DNA of 64,000 nucleotides from Desulfitobacterium hafniense DCB-2 (GTDB taxonomy: Bacteria; Bacillota; Desulfitobacteriia; Desulfitobacteriales; Desulfitobacteriaceae), in NCBI RefSeq assembly GCF_000021925.1, contig NC_011830.1, forward strand, positions 520,501 to 584,500. The letters are read 5' to 3'. The notes below the pieces were generated by a model, which did no database searches, had not been told where the DNA came from, and saw only the letters and a list, made by a program, of their open reading frames with translations. The position numbers and the translations under genes were made by a program. Positions 8,114 through 18,154 of the stretch are shown piece by piece. Within the stretch, counting starts at the first letter, position 1. Every line of letters begins with the position of its first letter.

Positions 8114-9600
8114 TTAAGCAGCAGGTGCTTGTCTGAGCTTAGTATTTCTCCAGGATTGATGATCCTCAGGTTGCCTGATTTCAAAGGGTTTCTGGTCACG
8201 AAGAACAGCAAAGATGTAGTGGAGAAGTTTATGCATTACGGCTACGAGAGCTACCTTTTTCTTCTTGTTCACGCATTTTGCCGCGTAGAATTCTCGCAGA
8301 ACCGGATTGATCTCATCCCCCTTACGTGTTGTACGAATGGAGGCCATAGCGATGGTAAACAGAATTCTTCTCCCGATCCGTGTGCCGCGTTTCGAGATTT
8401 TATTTCGGTCACCCTGGAATTTTCCAGACTGATTGACGGATGGATCCAGCCCAAAGAAAGCTGTCAAGGCCTTAGCCGAGTTGAAAAGCCTAAAGTCTCC
8501 GATTTCTGCAATCAGCGTAGCTGCTGTCAGAAAGCCAATACCAGGTATACCATCAAGAAGCTCAATATGACGCTTAGCATCGGCAGGAAAGAGCTCAGAG
8601 TCAATCATCGCTTGTATTTGCGTTACAACCCCGTCTAAACTGGCCTGCATGCTTTCGATCCCGTCGATATGGACTTTGATCTTAGCATCCAGCCAAGAGA
8701 ACTCATGAGGCATGGAGGAAGCAAGCTGGGCACAGTCTTTGAGTTGGTTCACCTTCTTTGTTGCCCAAGCGGTCCCCTTACGACTGGTTTTCGAGATAAG
8801 AGAAGTCAGTGAATCGGTATCAGCGGCTAGAATGGCCCGTGGTGAAGGGAAATCTTTCAGAATGGCTAAAGCTGTTTTGCCAAAGGCCCCAGAGAACACA
8901 TCAAGGAATCCCGGGAACAGAAGATAGAGGTCCGTGGATAGTCTGTTCTTCATCTCGGTGAGGGTATCCGACAGAGCATAATACTCCCGAGTCATCATGC
9001 GTAGAGCCAGAATTTGGGGCTCAGGAACCAGAGAAACCTTCACATCTTGGTATTTAGCCAGTCTAGCAATCGCTTCGGCATCCTTACTATCATTTTTCAC
9101 TTTTCTTAAGTCGAAATTTTTGGTAGAATGAACACTCAAGGGGTTCAGCACAAAACCCTTAAGGTTATTCGACCTCAAGAAGAAGAAGAGTGGTAAATGA
9201 AAGATACCCGTAGATTCTACGAAGTAGATGGGCTTTCGTTGTAACCGCTCTTCTTCCTTTTTTAGGATATCGAGCAGTTTATGAAAGCCAGCGGGATTAT
9301 GATCAATCCGAAAAGGTTTGCGGATGAGTTCCCCAGAGGGAGCGAGCATAGCAACGACAGAGAATTCAGAAGAAACATCGATTCCAACAACAAAGTCATG
9401 AAGAAACTGGGACAAATTAACACAACCTTTCCAACAGATGAGTCAGAGCATCCACTAAAAAAGAATGCCAACACCCTTGCATTTGAAACGGGTAACACGA
9501 AATCCGTGACCCAACCAGCTAAACATCGAATCATTCTTGTGGAGTGACACGCTTTTTCACGGATAAGCCTCAAAGAGGGATCCAGGAGGTACGCACATCT
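7930..9600 (-). mobile_element. IS110-family insertion sequence (ends not determined)
   Basis: An intact IS110-type recombinase gene flanked on both sides by non-coding structured DNA, between unrelated genes. IS110 elements generally lack terminal inverted repeats and make little or no target duplication, so the ends cannot be read from one copy; the limits given are approximate. On the gene's 5' side, arms 9502-9509 and 9557-9564 (ATCCGTGA/TCACGGAT) form another stem. Confidence 0.4.
8114..9415 (-). CDS. IS110-family transposase (DEDD recombinase)
   Basis: 433 aa, full length for the family. The N-terminal RuvC-like DEDD domain begins FVVGIDVSSEFSVVAML and continues through YFVESTGIFHLPL and KNDSKDAEAIARLA. 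The C-terminal Transposase_20 domain holds LLDGIPGIGFLTAATLIAEIG, FFGLDPSVNQSG and SKRGTRIGRRIL. The start is TTG at 9415, with AAAGG in the right place on the mRNA (complement of 9425-9432); no ATG lies in frame nearby. IS110 recombinases work with a structured RNA encoded in the element's non-coding end. The frame is intact, so the element may be active. Confidence 0.93.
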   Translation of the reverse strand: MSQFLHDFVVGIDVSSEFSVVAMLAPSGELIRKPFRIDHNPAGFHKLLDILKKEEERLQRKPIYFVESTGIFHLPLFFFLRSNNLKGFVLNPLSVHSTKNFDLRKVKNDSKDAEAIARLAKYQDVKVSLVPEPQILALRMMTREYYALSDTLTEMKNRLSTDLYLLFPGFLDVFSGAFGKTALAILKDFPSPRAILAADTDSLTSLISKTSRKGTAWATKKVNQLKDCAQLASSMPHEFSWLDAKIKVHIDGIESMQASLDGVVTQIQAMIDSELFPADAKRHIELLDGIPGIGFLTAATLIAEIGDFRLFNSAKALTAFFGLDPSVNQSGKFQGDRNKISKRGTRIGRRILFTIAMASIRTTRKGDEINPVLREFYAAKCVNKKKKVALVAVMHKLLHYIFAVLRDQKPFEIRQPEDHQSWRNTKLRQAPAA

Positions 9601-9759
9601 ATCTCTCTGACCAAGAAATGATTATACCAGAGGTTTAGCGATATTGGTTACGTAGAGTGTCAGCTCATTCATCTGAACAATAAGGATTAGGTTTTCAAAG
9701 AACGTTCGGGTAGGTTTTTTAACTTAACCCAATATCTATCTTACAAGTGAGGTTGATTT
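9416..9759. other. Non-coding stretch between IS110 gene and surface-protein gene
   Basis: 344 bases with no convincing gene. The part nearest the transposase belongs to the element's 5' side and carries the stem noted at 9502-9564. The last ~100 bases lead to the surface-protein gene, with a GAGGT ribosome site just before ATG 9760. No clear sigma-A promoter could be assigned. Confidence 0.4.
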
Positions 9760-12700
9760 ATGTATACAAACTTAATAAAAAAGACAATGACAATTCTGTT
9801 AACCTTATGCCTGGTACTGGGTATGATCCCGGGACACGGTGTCTATGTATTGGCTGCAACAAATGTGCCAACGGGCAATTACACTATTTCAAGCAATGGC
9901 GACTATCAATTGGATGCAGGATATTCCGGTAAAATCACCATTGCTGAGACAGCAACTGCTGTAAGAATTATCGGAAATGGTGCTCACACTGATACAAGTA
10001 TTGGTGTGGAAGGTGGGAGAAGCTCAGCACTGGAATTAACCATTGAAGACCTCAACATAACGGCTCCAGTATCGGGAGGTAATAGTGGTGAGCATGGTAT
10101 CGATTTTTCTAACACCGGTAATTATGGACATAAGCTTTGGCTCAAAGGGAATTGCTCGATTATGGGGGATCAAGCAGGTATTGCTGTAAATGATGGAGTG
10201 CAGCTGACAATAGACAAGGCAGCCGATGTTGCAAACGATGCTGATGCAGTACTTACTGTACTTGGTAAAAATGGTTCTGCAGCTATTGGCGGCTATTATA
10301 AAAATAATCACACTGATTACGGTAGCTGCGGTGAAATAACGATCAATGGTGGAACCATAAATGCCACAGGAGCAGCGGCTTACCCAAATTTTGTTTACGG
10401 AGCAGCAGGTATCGGTGGAAGTCTTATTTCTGTTCAAGGCTTTACAAAAGGCGGAACCATAACAATTAATGGAGGTATTATAACGGCAACTGGAGGAGAA
10501 GCAGCGGCAGGTATCGGAGGCGGTATGGGCTTTAATTATAATGGAGCCAGCCAAGGAATAATAACTATTAATGGCGGAACTGTTGTCGCTTCAGGAAATA
10601 AAACTGGAGCAGGTATTGGTGGTGGTAACACGGGGGGAGGTTACATCATAAATATCAATGGTGGGACTATTACGGCCAATGGAAGTGCTGATATGGCGGA
10701 AGGTGCCGGTGCAGGCATAGGAAGCTCTTCATTTGGATTTGGCTCTCCCACGATTGTAAATATATCTGGTGGTACGATAACAGCAACGGGAGGAACTAAC
10801 AGCAACTTTGGAGGGTCGGGTATTGGCAGTGGTTATTTATCTGAACAAGGAACAATAAATATTACCGGGGGTTCGATAACGGCCATTGGTGGAAGTAATG
10901 GAGGCGCAGGTATTGGCGGAACATCGGGTAATAATGGTGAAAAAGTTACCATTTCAGGCAACCCGCTCGTTAAAGCCTTTGCTGGAACCGGAGCTGAGGA
11001 TATTGGTAAAGGTAAAGGTATGGGTGGAAGCAGTGGAACCTTAAAAAATGGAACGGATGACTGGGTCTATCTGAAATTTAATGTAACCAAAGAAGGAAGC
11101 AATGTAGCCGGAGCAACGATTAATATAAATTCAAGCCAGTACACAACGGATGCCGGTGGGTATGCCTATTGCTTTGCGCCGAAAAGTAATACGGCATATA
11201 CCATAGATGCAGCAGGGTGTCAACAAGCATCGGGGACAGCAAGCAATGCTAAGATCAGCAATTTAGTCAATGTTACAATGACTGCGGCGGTGACCTACAC
11301 CGTAACCTTCGAGAGCAACGGAGGAAGCGCGGTCGCCGCGATCCCTAATGTGGTAGAGAATAGCACCGTAGCCTTGCCGGCACCGCCGCCGACCAAAGCA
11401 GGATACAGCTTTGCCGGGTGGTACATCGATAATGACATCTTTGCCGATGAATTCACGGCGGACACTCCCGTGACAGGCAATCTTACAGTCTATGCCAAAT
11501 GGACGCCCCTGCCTCCGGCAAGTTACACCGTAAGCTTCGAGAGCAACGGAGGAAGCGCGGTCGCCGAGATCCCCAATGTGGTAGAGAATAGCACCGTAGC
11601 CTTACCGGAACCGCCGACCAAAGCAGGATACAGCTTTGCCGGGTGGTACACCGATAATGACACCTTTGCCGATGAATTCACGGCAGGCACTTTCGTGACA
11701 AGCAATCTCACAGTCTATGCCAAATGGACGCCCCTGCCTCCGGCAACTTACACCGTAAGCTTCGAGAGCAACGGAGGAAGCGCGGTCGCCGCGATCCCCA
11801 ATGTGGTGGAAAATAGTACCGTAGCCTTACCGACACCGCCGCCGACCAAAACAGGATACAGCTTTGCCGGGTGGTACATCGATAATGATACCTTTGCCAA
11901 CGAATTCACGGCAGGCACTTTCGTGACAAGCAATCTCACAGTCTATGCCAAATGGACGCCCCTGCCTCCGGCAACCTATACCGTAAGCTTCGAGAGCAAC
12001 GGAGGAAGCGCGGTCGCCGCGATACCTAATGTGGTAGAGAATAGCACCGTAGCCTTACCGACACCGCCGCCGACCAAAGCAGGATATAGCTTTGCCGGGT
12101 GGTACACCGATAATGACACCTTTGCCGACGAATTCACGGCAGGCACTTTCGTGACAAGCAATCTCACAGTCTATGCCAAATGGACGCCCCTGCCTCCGGC
12201 AACTTACACCGTAACGTTTGAGAGCAATGGGGGAAGCGCGGTCGCCGCGATCCCCAATGTGGTAGAGAATAGCACCGTAGCCTTGCCGGTACAGCCGACC
12301 AAAGCAGGATACAGTTTTGCCGGATGGTACACCGATAATGGGACCTTTGCCGATGAATTCACGGCAATTACCCCTGTGACAGGCAATCTCACAGTCTATG
12401 CCAAATGGGCAACCCTTCCTACGGATGATTCATCGGATAGAGACGACTCCACGTCTCCCTCCACACCAACACCCCCGTCGACACCCCCAGCTACCGTCAC
12501 AGGCAATGTTAAAGACGGAGCCACTGGCGGCACCGTGTCCAACGTTACCGCCACCGTAGCCAAGGACAGCCATAACCAGATAACCCTTACCCTGCCCGCG
12601 GCCCAGATTGCCGTCACCAAGCAGCCGGACGGTACAATCACACCGTTGCTCGATCTAGCTAAGGTAGTGATTACCAAGGATACAGGAACCCAGCTTTCCA

Positions 12701-14118
12701 TCTCAGCAAACGGAACGTTCCAAATCGTGAACCTGGCCCAAGGTACGGACCACACCTTTAAGATCGGCTATGATTTAGGAAATGGCCAAAAAATTACCAT
12801 CGGCACGATGGACATCACGGTCGATCCCAGCGGCAGCGTCAAACTCGATGTCACCTTAATCGACCCCTACGGCATCATTACGGATGGAAGAACAGGGAAA
12901 ACCCTTGCCGGGGCCAAAGTAATCCTTTATTATGCCGATACCGCCCGGAATAAAGCCGCCGGCAAAACCCCGGGCACCCTCATCGAACTTCCCCGACTCG
13001 AAGAGTTCAAGCCCAACCAGAATATAAACCCTCAAAACAGCGACCCCAGCGGAGCCTATGGCTTCATGGTCTTCCCGGAAAGCGATTATTACCTCGTGGC
13101 GAACAAAGAAGGGTATGAGGAGTATAAAAGCCCCACCATCTCCGTCGAACAAGACCTCGTCAAATGGGATTTCAAAATGAATCAGCCCCTCCTCGGCATA
13201 AAACGGCTGGCCGGCCCAACCCGAGTCGACACCGCATTGGAAATCGCCAAAGCAACCTTCACTGCAAAAGTAAAGCATGTCATCCTAGCTACCGCTGCCA
13301 ATTATCCTGATGCCTTAGCCGGAAGTGTGCTGGCCTACAAGCTCAATGCCCCCATCCTGCTTATCGACAGCTCCGGCGAAGAACAAGAAAAAGTTCTGGA
13401 GTATATAAGCATGAACTTAGACAGTGCAGGAACTGTCCATATTTTAGGCGGCAAAGGAATCGTCGGCAGTGAGATCGAAGAAAAAATAAAAGCGCGGGGC
13501 TTCGCAAAGATCACCCGGATTGGCGGAAAGGACCGCTATGAAACGGCCCTAAAGATCGCAGAATACTTAGAAGTACCCCAGGGGACCCCGGTCGTGCTAG
13601 TCTATGGGGAAGACTATCCTGATGCCTTATCCATAAGCAGCAGCGCAGCCGCAATGCAAAGCCCCATTCTCTTAGTAGGGCGAAATGAAATCCGGCCGGA
13701 AATAAGCCAAGCCCTACAAAAAATAAAGCCGATTAAAGTCTACATCTTAGGGCGCGAAGGAAAGATCAGCTCCGCAGTAGAAAAACAGGTTGCCGAGGCA
13801 GCAGGCTTAGGAGCTGATAAAATAGTGCGGATTGGTGGAACAGATCGTTATGAAACCGCATTGAAAATAGCCCAATACTTCAATTTGTCGGGACAAAATG
13901 TCAGTATAGCCACAGGAAAGAACTTTCCGGATGCCTTAGCCGGAAGCATCTATGCCGCAAACCACAACTCCCCGCTCCTCCTCTGCGATGAAGAACTGTC
14001 GGAAGAAGCAGCAGCATACTTAAGGACAAGGGCTATAACGGGAGGAACCCTTTTCGGGGGAGAAGGAGCCGTCAGTAAAGCAGTTGAAGAAATGCTGAAG
14101 CAGATCATCGGGAAATAA
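9760..14118 (+). CDS. Giant secreted surface protein with glycine-rich repeats, InlB-type repeats and CWB2 repeats
   Basis: 1452 aa. Signal peptide at ~1-33 (MTILLTLCLVLGMIPG core, ending near VLAA). Residues ~110-420 hold many INGGTITATGG/AGIGGG units, probably a beta-helix-like carbohydrate-binding fold. Residues ~510-885 hold five near-identical InlB B-type (Flg_new) repeats, each with VTFESNGGSAVA and AGYSFAGWYTDNDTFA. A Ser/Thr/Pro/Asp linker and a ~240-aa beta-rich region follow. From ~1143, three cell-wall-binding type 2 repeats (RLAGPTRVDTALEIAKATF, NYPDALAGSVLA) would attach the protein non-covalently to the wall. It is probably an S-layer-associated adhesin; its partner at 25606 shares the C-terminal anchor. 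Confidence 0.9.
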   Translation: MYTNLIKKTMTILLTLCLVLGMIPGHGVYVLAATNVPTGNYTISSNGDYQLDAGYSGKITIAETATAVRIIGNGAHTDTSIGVEGGRSSALELTIEDLNITAPVSGGNSGEHGIDFSNTGNYGHKLWLKGNCSIMGDQAGIAVNDGVQLTIDKAADVANDADAVLTVLGKNGSAAIGGYYKNNHTDYGSCGEITINGGTINATGAAAYPNFVYGAAGIGGSLISVQGFTKGGTITINGGIITATGGEAAAGIGGGMGFNYNGASQGIITINGGTVVASGNKTGAGIGGGNTGGGYIININGGTITANGSADMAEGAGAGIGSSSFGFGSPTIVNISGGTITATGGTNSNFGGSGIGSGYLSEQGTINITGGSITAIGGSNGGAGIGGTSGNNGEKVTISGNPLVKAFAGTGAEDIGKGKGMGGSSGTLKNGTDDWVYLKFNVTKEGSNVAGATININSSQYTTDAGGYAYCFAPKSNTAYTIDAAGCQQASGTASNAKISNLVNVTMTAAVTYTVTFESNGGSAVAAIPNVVENSTVALPAPPPTKAGYSFAGWYIDNDIFADEFTADTPVTGNLTVYAKWTPLPPASYTVSFESNGGSAVAEIPNVVENSTVALPEPPTKAGYSFAGWYTDNDTFADEFTAGTFVTSNLTVYAKWTPLPPATYTVSFESNGGSAVAAIPNVVENSTVALPTPPPTKTGYSFAGWYIDNDTFANEFTAGTFVTSNLTVYAKWTPLPPATYTVSFESNGGSAVAAIPNVVENSTVALPTPPPTKAGYSFAGWYTDNDTFADEFTAGTFVTSNLTVYAKWTPLPPATYTVTFESNGGSAVAAIPNVVENSTVALPVQPTKAGYSFAGWYTDNGTFADEFTAITPVTGNLTVYAKWATLPTDDSSDRDDSTSPSTPTPPSTPPATVTGNVKDGATGGTVSNVTATVAKDSHNQITLTLPAAQIAVTKQPDGTITPLLDLAKVVITKDTGTQLSISANGTFQIVNLAQGTDHTFKIGYDLGNGQKITIGTMDITVDPSGSVKLDVTLIDPYGIITDGRTGKTLAGAKVILYYADTARNKAAGKTPGTLIELPRLEEFKPNQNINPQNSDPSGAYGFMVFPESDYYLVANKEGYEEYKSPTISVEQDLVKWDFKMNQPLLGIKRLAGPTRVDTALEIAKATFTAKVKHVILATAANYPDALAGSVLAYKLNAPILLIDSSGEEQEKVLEYISMNLDSAGTVHILGGKGIVGSEIEEKIKARGFAKITRIGGKDRYETALKIAEYLEVPQGTPVVLVYGEDYPDALSISSSAAAMQSPILLVGRNEIRPEISQALQKIKPIKVYILGREGKISSAVEKQVAEAAGLGADKIVRIGGTDRYETALKIAQYFNLSGQNVSIATGKNFPDALAGSIYAANHNSPLLLCDEELSEEAAAYLRTRAITGGTLFGGEGAVSKAVEEMLKQIIGK
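11290..12417 (+). repeat. Five tandem 225-231-bp DNA repeats encoding InlB-type modules
   Basis: Copies begin near 11290, 11521, 11746, 11974 and 12202. They are almost identical in DNA, not only in protein, including silent positions such as GAGAGCAACGGAGGAAGCGC. The middle three are most alike. The outer copies differ most, as expected when unequal crossing-over homogenises the centre. Confidence 0.9.
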
Positions 14119-14157
14119 AGAAAATACATGAAGAAGGGAACTTGCCCTCCTTCTATA

Positions 14158-14190
14158 ATGAAAACGGCGGCGGAAGGCCGTCGTTTTCAT
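14158..14190 (+). terminator. Hairpin after the surface-protein gene
   Basis: Arms 14158-14170 and 14178-14190 (ATGAAAACGGCGG against CCGTCGTTTTCAT, one G-U pair) with a 7-base loop. It lies between the convergent surface-protein and permease genes and could end both transcripts. Confidence 0.6.
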
Positions 14191-14236
14191 ATGCAAATGC
14201 TTCTTTTCTACGCAAGGGCAGCCGGCGGCTCAGGAT

Positions 14237-15568
14237 TCAATCGCTTTTAATTGCTTCCAGCGCCGATATTTTCACGGCTTTGTTGGCGGGATAGTACCCG
14301 GAGCCCACCCCGATAAAAATTGAAAAGACAACGGCAAAGCCGATAAGCCAGAGGGGTATAATGGATAGTTTGCTGCCGCCGGCACCTTCCGAAACAAAAT
14401 TCATGATCAGTGAAATGATCAGACTGACGACATTGCCGACAACTCCACCCAGGAAACCAATAATACCGGATTCCGTAAGAAAAATAATACGGATATCCTT
14501 TACATAGCAGCCCAGCGCTTTCATAATGCCGATTTCCTTGGTCCGCTCAGAGATGGACATAATCATCGTATTGGTAATCCCAATAGCGGCCACGAACAAT
14601 GAAATAGCTCCCAGTCCTCCCAGCATCAGCTGTTTTTGCCGCGCTTCTTTTTCCATGGGCTCACGGATGCTTTCCATAGATCGTGTATCAAAGCCAAGCC
14701 GCTTGATTTCCTTTTCCACTTCGGCGACTTTGGAAATGTGGTCTACCTTAACAAGAGCATTTTGATAGCTTTTCTTTTCGGTCGTGTTTTTTGCCGCACC
14801 GGAATCCTTTAAGATCTGTTCCAGAAAAGCCAGGTCCAGCAAGACACCTTCGCTGGTTTCGTAACCTTTGTTGTAATCTTCTTTGACGCGTCCGGTTGCT
14901 TCAAGGGGGATGCTGTACTTGGCGATGCCTTCCTTTTCCAGGACCAGAGTCAGGGAGGACGTGAGCGGGTTGAAGTAGGGGTCCGGCATATTGTTCTTGA
15001 GTTGGTCCGGATCGAAATTGTTAAAATCAATATTGGCGTAACGGTCAACCCGATTGCTTCCTTCCGGCCGATAGGAATCCCGGAAATTGTAAGCAAACAT
15101 TTCGCCGACCAGCACCCCCTTAGTAGTGGCGGGGTATGCTCCATCCACAAGCTTGAATCCCAGTTTTTCCAGGCTGGAGCTGTCATAGGCCGCCACCGGG
15201 AGCCAATCGTTGATATATCTGTCGCCAATTCCGGCGTAGATCTTAAAGTAAATATCGTTGAACAGTTCGTCGGGAGAGATTTTCGGCGATACGGCGATGA
15301 CATTGGGTATCTGAGCAATCGTTCTGATGCCGGCATCATCCAGTTTATTTTGATCGTTGCCCATATTGGGCACCATAACGGTGATAATTGTCAAATCTCC
15401 CATTTCCGCCAGCATTTCTTCCTGGGAGACTTTCGTGCCGATGCCGATGGATACCATAATGACAATGCTGCAACACCCGATCAGTACCCCCAGCACGGTC
15501 AATAAGGTTCTGGATTTGCGGCGGCGCAAATTGCGCAGGCACATTTTTAAAATATCTTTCCAAGTCAT
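14237..15568 (-). CDS. MacB/FtsX-type ABC transporter permease
   Basis: 443 aa. One N-terminal helix (TLLTVLGVLIGCCSIVIMVS, ~23-43) is preceded by the family start CLRNLRRRKSRTLL. A large external MacB-like core domain spans ~45-310, followed by three helices at the C-terminus with ERTKEIGIMKALGCYVKDI between the first two. This is the MacB/LolC fold, which works as a mechanical extruder instead of a classic channel. It is the last gene of a three-gene operon (ATPase, CARDB-like protein, permease), 3 bases after the preceding gene. Confidence 0.92.
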   Translation of the reverse strand: MTWKDILKMCLRNLRRRKSRTLLTVLGVLIGCCSIVIMVSIGIGTKVSQEEMLAEMGDLTIITVMVPNMGNDQNKLDDAGIRTIAQIPNVIAVSPKISPDELFNDIYFKIYAGIGDRYINDWLPVAAYDSSSLEKLGFKLVDGAYPATTKGVLVGEMFAYNFRDSYRPEGSNRVDRYANIDFNNFDPDQLKNNMPDPYFNPLTSSLTLVLEKEGIAKYSIPLEATGRVKEDYNKGYETSEGVLLDLAFLEQILKDSGAAKNTTEKKSYQNALVKVDHISKVAEVEKEIKRLGFDTRSMESIREPMEKEARQKQLMLGGLGAISLFVAAIGITNTMIMSISERTKEIGIMKALGCYVKDIRIIFLTESGIIGFLGGVVGNVVSLIISLIMNFVSEGAGGSKLSIIPLWLIGFAVVFSIFIGVGSGYYPANKAVKISALEAIKSD

Positions 15569-15571
15569 CCT

Positions 15572-18145
15572 CTATACCTCTGTTTTGGAAGGAGCATCTG
15601 TGCTTGGTGCGGTGCCGCCGGTTTTATCCTCCGTCAGCGGCAGGTCTTGGGCGGGCGCGTCTTCTTCCCAGGAAAAGTCGATGGCGCTTATTTTCTTTTG
15701 TGCCCGGGCTTTCCTGATGCGCATTACGGCAATTCCTATACCAGCCAGTAAGACAATGGCTGCGCCAATCAGCCAAGGGAGCGGGATTTTGCTATCTTGT
15801 TCAGGAGCCATTTCCGGCATGCCCATATCCATGGGGGGAGGCGCATCAAAAGCTGAGACCAGCACCGGAAATTCCTTGATGACAGGTTCTAAATTAGCGT
15901 CTTCATAAGTAATTCTGATGGTGAAGGACAGTTCCCCTGGCTGCAAAGGCATAAAAGCAAAACCGATGGTGCTGCTCTTTCCCGCCTCAATATTGCCAAG
16001 CTGCTGCACCTTGGCAGGCGTTTCCATTTCCCCTGTAATATCCTCAATCGCCGCCTCCACATTCGATATAGGGTTTTTCCCTTTATTCACATAGCTTAAA
16101 GTAATAACCGACTCCTGCCCGACAGCGACGAAATCAGGTAATTGAGGCTGCGCCAGTTCAAAACGATCCGGCAGGTAAATGGGGATGGACAACTTTTCGC
16201 TCATGGTGTTGGTGGCGCGTTTACTGCCGGTGTTATACTCATATTTAAAACTGACTTCTACCGTTTTAGCACCCGATATACTGGTTTGACCGGAGTTGGC
16301 GACGAGCAAGGCCTGCAAATCCAAATCCTGGGTAAGGGTTTGTCCCGCCCCCAGAGATTCATAGTAAAAGGTGTTGGAGGAGCTGGCCACAGAAAAATTC
16401 TCACCTGTTTCCAGGGTGACCACAATGTTTTCAATACTCAAGTTAGAGCTGGTATTGTAAAAATCCATGGACAGCTTGAAGGCTGTATTAGCTGCTACCG
16501 GAGCTCCCCCATAAGAGTAATTGCTGACGATGAGATAGGGAACCGAGGCGTCGGTTTCTTTATGACTTTCGGTCACCACAACAACCTTGCCGGAGGCCGT
16601 GCCCGGTACGATACCGCCGCCGCTGTCATAGGAATAGCTTGCGTCGACACCGATGGTTTGCAGGGATGAGGACGGCTCGCTGGCGGCCTTTACTTTGACG
16701 GTGATGCTTTCTTCCGTGTGACCCTTAATCTCTTTCAGGAAAAAAGAGCTTTGGCCGTCCGGGAAATAAAGGGAGTCTGAGGGATTGAGGGAAACTGTGA
16801 TATCGGAAGCGGTTGTCTCCCCCATATTGGTTATTTGCAGAGTGACATCCTTCTCTTCGTCGCCTTTCAGAATGTCCTTGGTTTGGCTGCCGCTGATAAA
16901 AAGAACGGGCGCAGGGGATTTGTCGGCGGTTACAATGATAATTTTGCCGGTAGCCGTCTCCTGGACAATGCTGCTGCCGTTGGTATAGGAGTATTTTACC
17001 TCGACACCGATACTTTGCAGCGTCGAGGCCAGCGCACCCGCCGCCTTTATTCTCACGGTAAGGCGTTCTTCGGAGTTGCCTTTCATGTTGGGTAAGAAAA
17101 AGGAGTTTTTGCCGTTGGGAAAATAAATGGAGTCCGACGGAGTGAGCACAACATTGATCTTGGAAGCCATTGTATCGCTCATATTGGTGACTTTAATCGT
17201 TACATCCCTCTCGCCGTTGCTTTTCAGGACTTCGTCCGTTTGAACGCCGCTGATGAAGAGAATTGGCTCAGAAGATTCGTCGATTTCGCTGATCAGGTTA
17301 ACTTTTTCGCTGGCGGTACCTTGGACAATGGCACTTCCGTTGTCATAATTATATTTGAGATCCACGCCAACGCTTTGGGACGCCGGGGGAAGCTCACTCC
17401 CCGTTTTGATTTTCACGGTAAAAGACCTGGTTTGTTTGCCGCCAATCGTATCTAAAAAGAAAGTGGTTTTACCGGCCACAAGGTAAATCGATTCTGAAGG
17501 GTTGAGTGTCACCACCGCATCCTGAAGGCTCGAGTCGCTGAGGTTTTCAATGTTGATGGTCAGATCCATGAGCTGATCGGGTTTCAAGGTGTCCCGGTTG
17601 AGAGAGCCGGTTATCAGCAGGGTGGGGGTGGGGGTTACTTTGTCATTATCGACAGGTTTGTTTTCCTGATCAACGCATTCCGTTATAGATAAATCTGTGA
17701 TGTCATAATCTACAGATAAGCTCTTGTAGCCAACCATGAACTTAAAGGTTTTACCGGACCCGCTATACTTAACATCAGAGAATTTGATAGTCATGGCAAG
17801 GGGATCGTCGTCGTTTTGAGAGGTTATTGTAACTTCAGGATTACCACTCCCTGAAAAGCTATCCACTAATTTGGATACGTCAATATCCGCAGAACCTGAT
17901 ATGTCAGAACTCTTAATACCTGGGTTTTTCACAGTGATTTCCAGGTTTATCGGATAACCCGAGGGGACTGATGACAGGATGTTTCCAGAAGTATCAGTAA
18001 CCTTATATCCGGTTATAGCCAGATTGCTTTTTATACCGGTTGTATCGGCCCCTAATGCTGCAGCAGTCCTCAAGGGGGAAACGATCAAAATTATAGCCAA
18101 AAGCATAGCCATTATGTAACGTAATTTTTGCAGAGTGCTCTTCAT
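15572..18145 (-). CDS. Membrane-anchored CARDB/COG1361-like repeat protein, probable adaptor of the ABC exporter
   Basis: 857 aa. Signal peptide at ~1-32 (YIMAMLLAIILIVSPLRTAA). At least three tandem ~120-aa beta domains (starting TLLITGSLNRDTLK, LFISGVQTDEVLKSNG and LFISGSQTKDILKGDE), each with PSDSIYFP or similar and SFFL. Two further related units follow, then one transmembrane helix near 795-815 (LPWLIGAAIVLLAGIGIAVM) and a short cytoplasmic acidic tail. The layout (outside repeats, single helix, inside tail) and the position between ATPase and permease suggest it substitutes for a MacA-type adaptor or captures the cargo. Function is inferred only from context. Confidence 0.75.
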   Translation of the reverse strand: MKSTLQKLRYIMAMLLAIILIVSPLRTAAALGADTTGIKSNLAITGYKVTDTSGNILSSVPSGYPINLEITVKNPGIKSSDISGSADIDVSKLVDSFSGSGNPEVTITSQNDDDPLAMTIKFSDVKYSGSGKTFKFMVGYKSLSVDYDITDLSITECVDQENKPVDNDKVTPTPTLLITGSLNRDTLKPDQLMDLTINIENLSDSSLQDAVVTLNPSESIYLVAGKTTFFLDTIGGKQTRSFTVKIKTGSELPPASQSVGVDLKYNYDNGSAIVQGTASEKVNLISEIDESSEPILFISGVQTDEVLKSNGERDVTIKVTNMSDTMASKINVVLTPSDSIYFPNGKNSFFLPNMKGNSEERLTVRIKAAGALASTLQSIGVEVKYSYTNGSSIVQETATGKIIIVTADKSPAPVLFISGSQTKDILKGDEEKDVTLQITNMGETTASDITVSLNPSDSLYFPDGQSSFFLKEIKGHTEESITVKVKAASEPSSSLQTIGVDASYSYDSGGGIVPGTASGKVVVVTESHKETDASVPYLIVSNYSYGGAPVAANTAFKLSMDFYNTSSNLSIENIVVTLETGENFSVASSSNTFYYESLGAGQTLTQDLDLQALLVANSGQTSISGAKTVEVSFKYEYNTGSKRATNTMSEKLSIPIYLPDRFELAQPQLPDFVAVGQESVITLSYVNKGKNPISNVEAAIEDITGEMETPAKVQQLGNIEAGKSSTIGFAFMPLQPGELSFTIRITYEDANLEPVIKEFPVLVSAFDAPPPMDMGMPEMAPEQDSKIPLPWLIGAAIVLLAGIGIAVMRIRKARAQKKISAIDFSWEEDAPAQDLPLTEDKTGGTAPSTDAPSKTEV

Positions 18146-18154
18146 AATTCCTCC

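Noticed and set aside
9600..9759. Riboswitch before the surface-protein gene
   Set aside because: No known aptamer core is seen, and part of the region belongs to the IS110 element.
11295..12392. Five equal minus-strand frames of about 62 codons
   Set aside because: They merely mirror the tandem InlB-type DNA repeats.
11290..12417. Repeat array as a CRISPR locus
   Set aside because: Units are 225-231 bp, contiguous and coding, without spacers.
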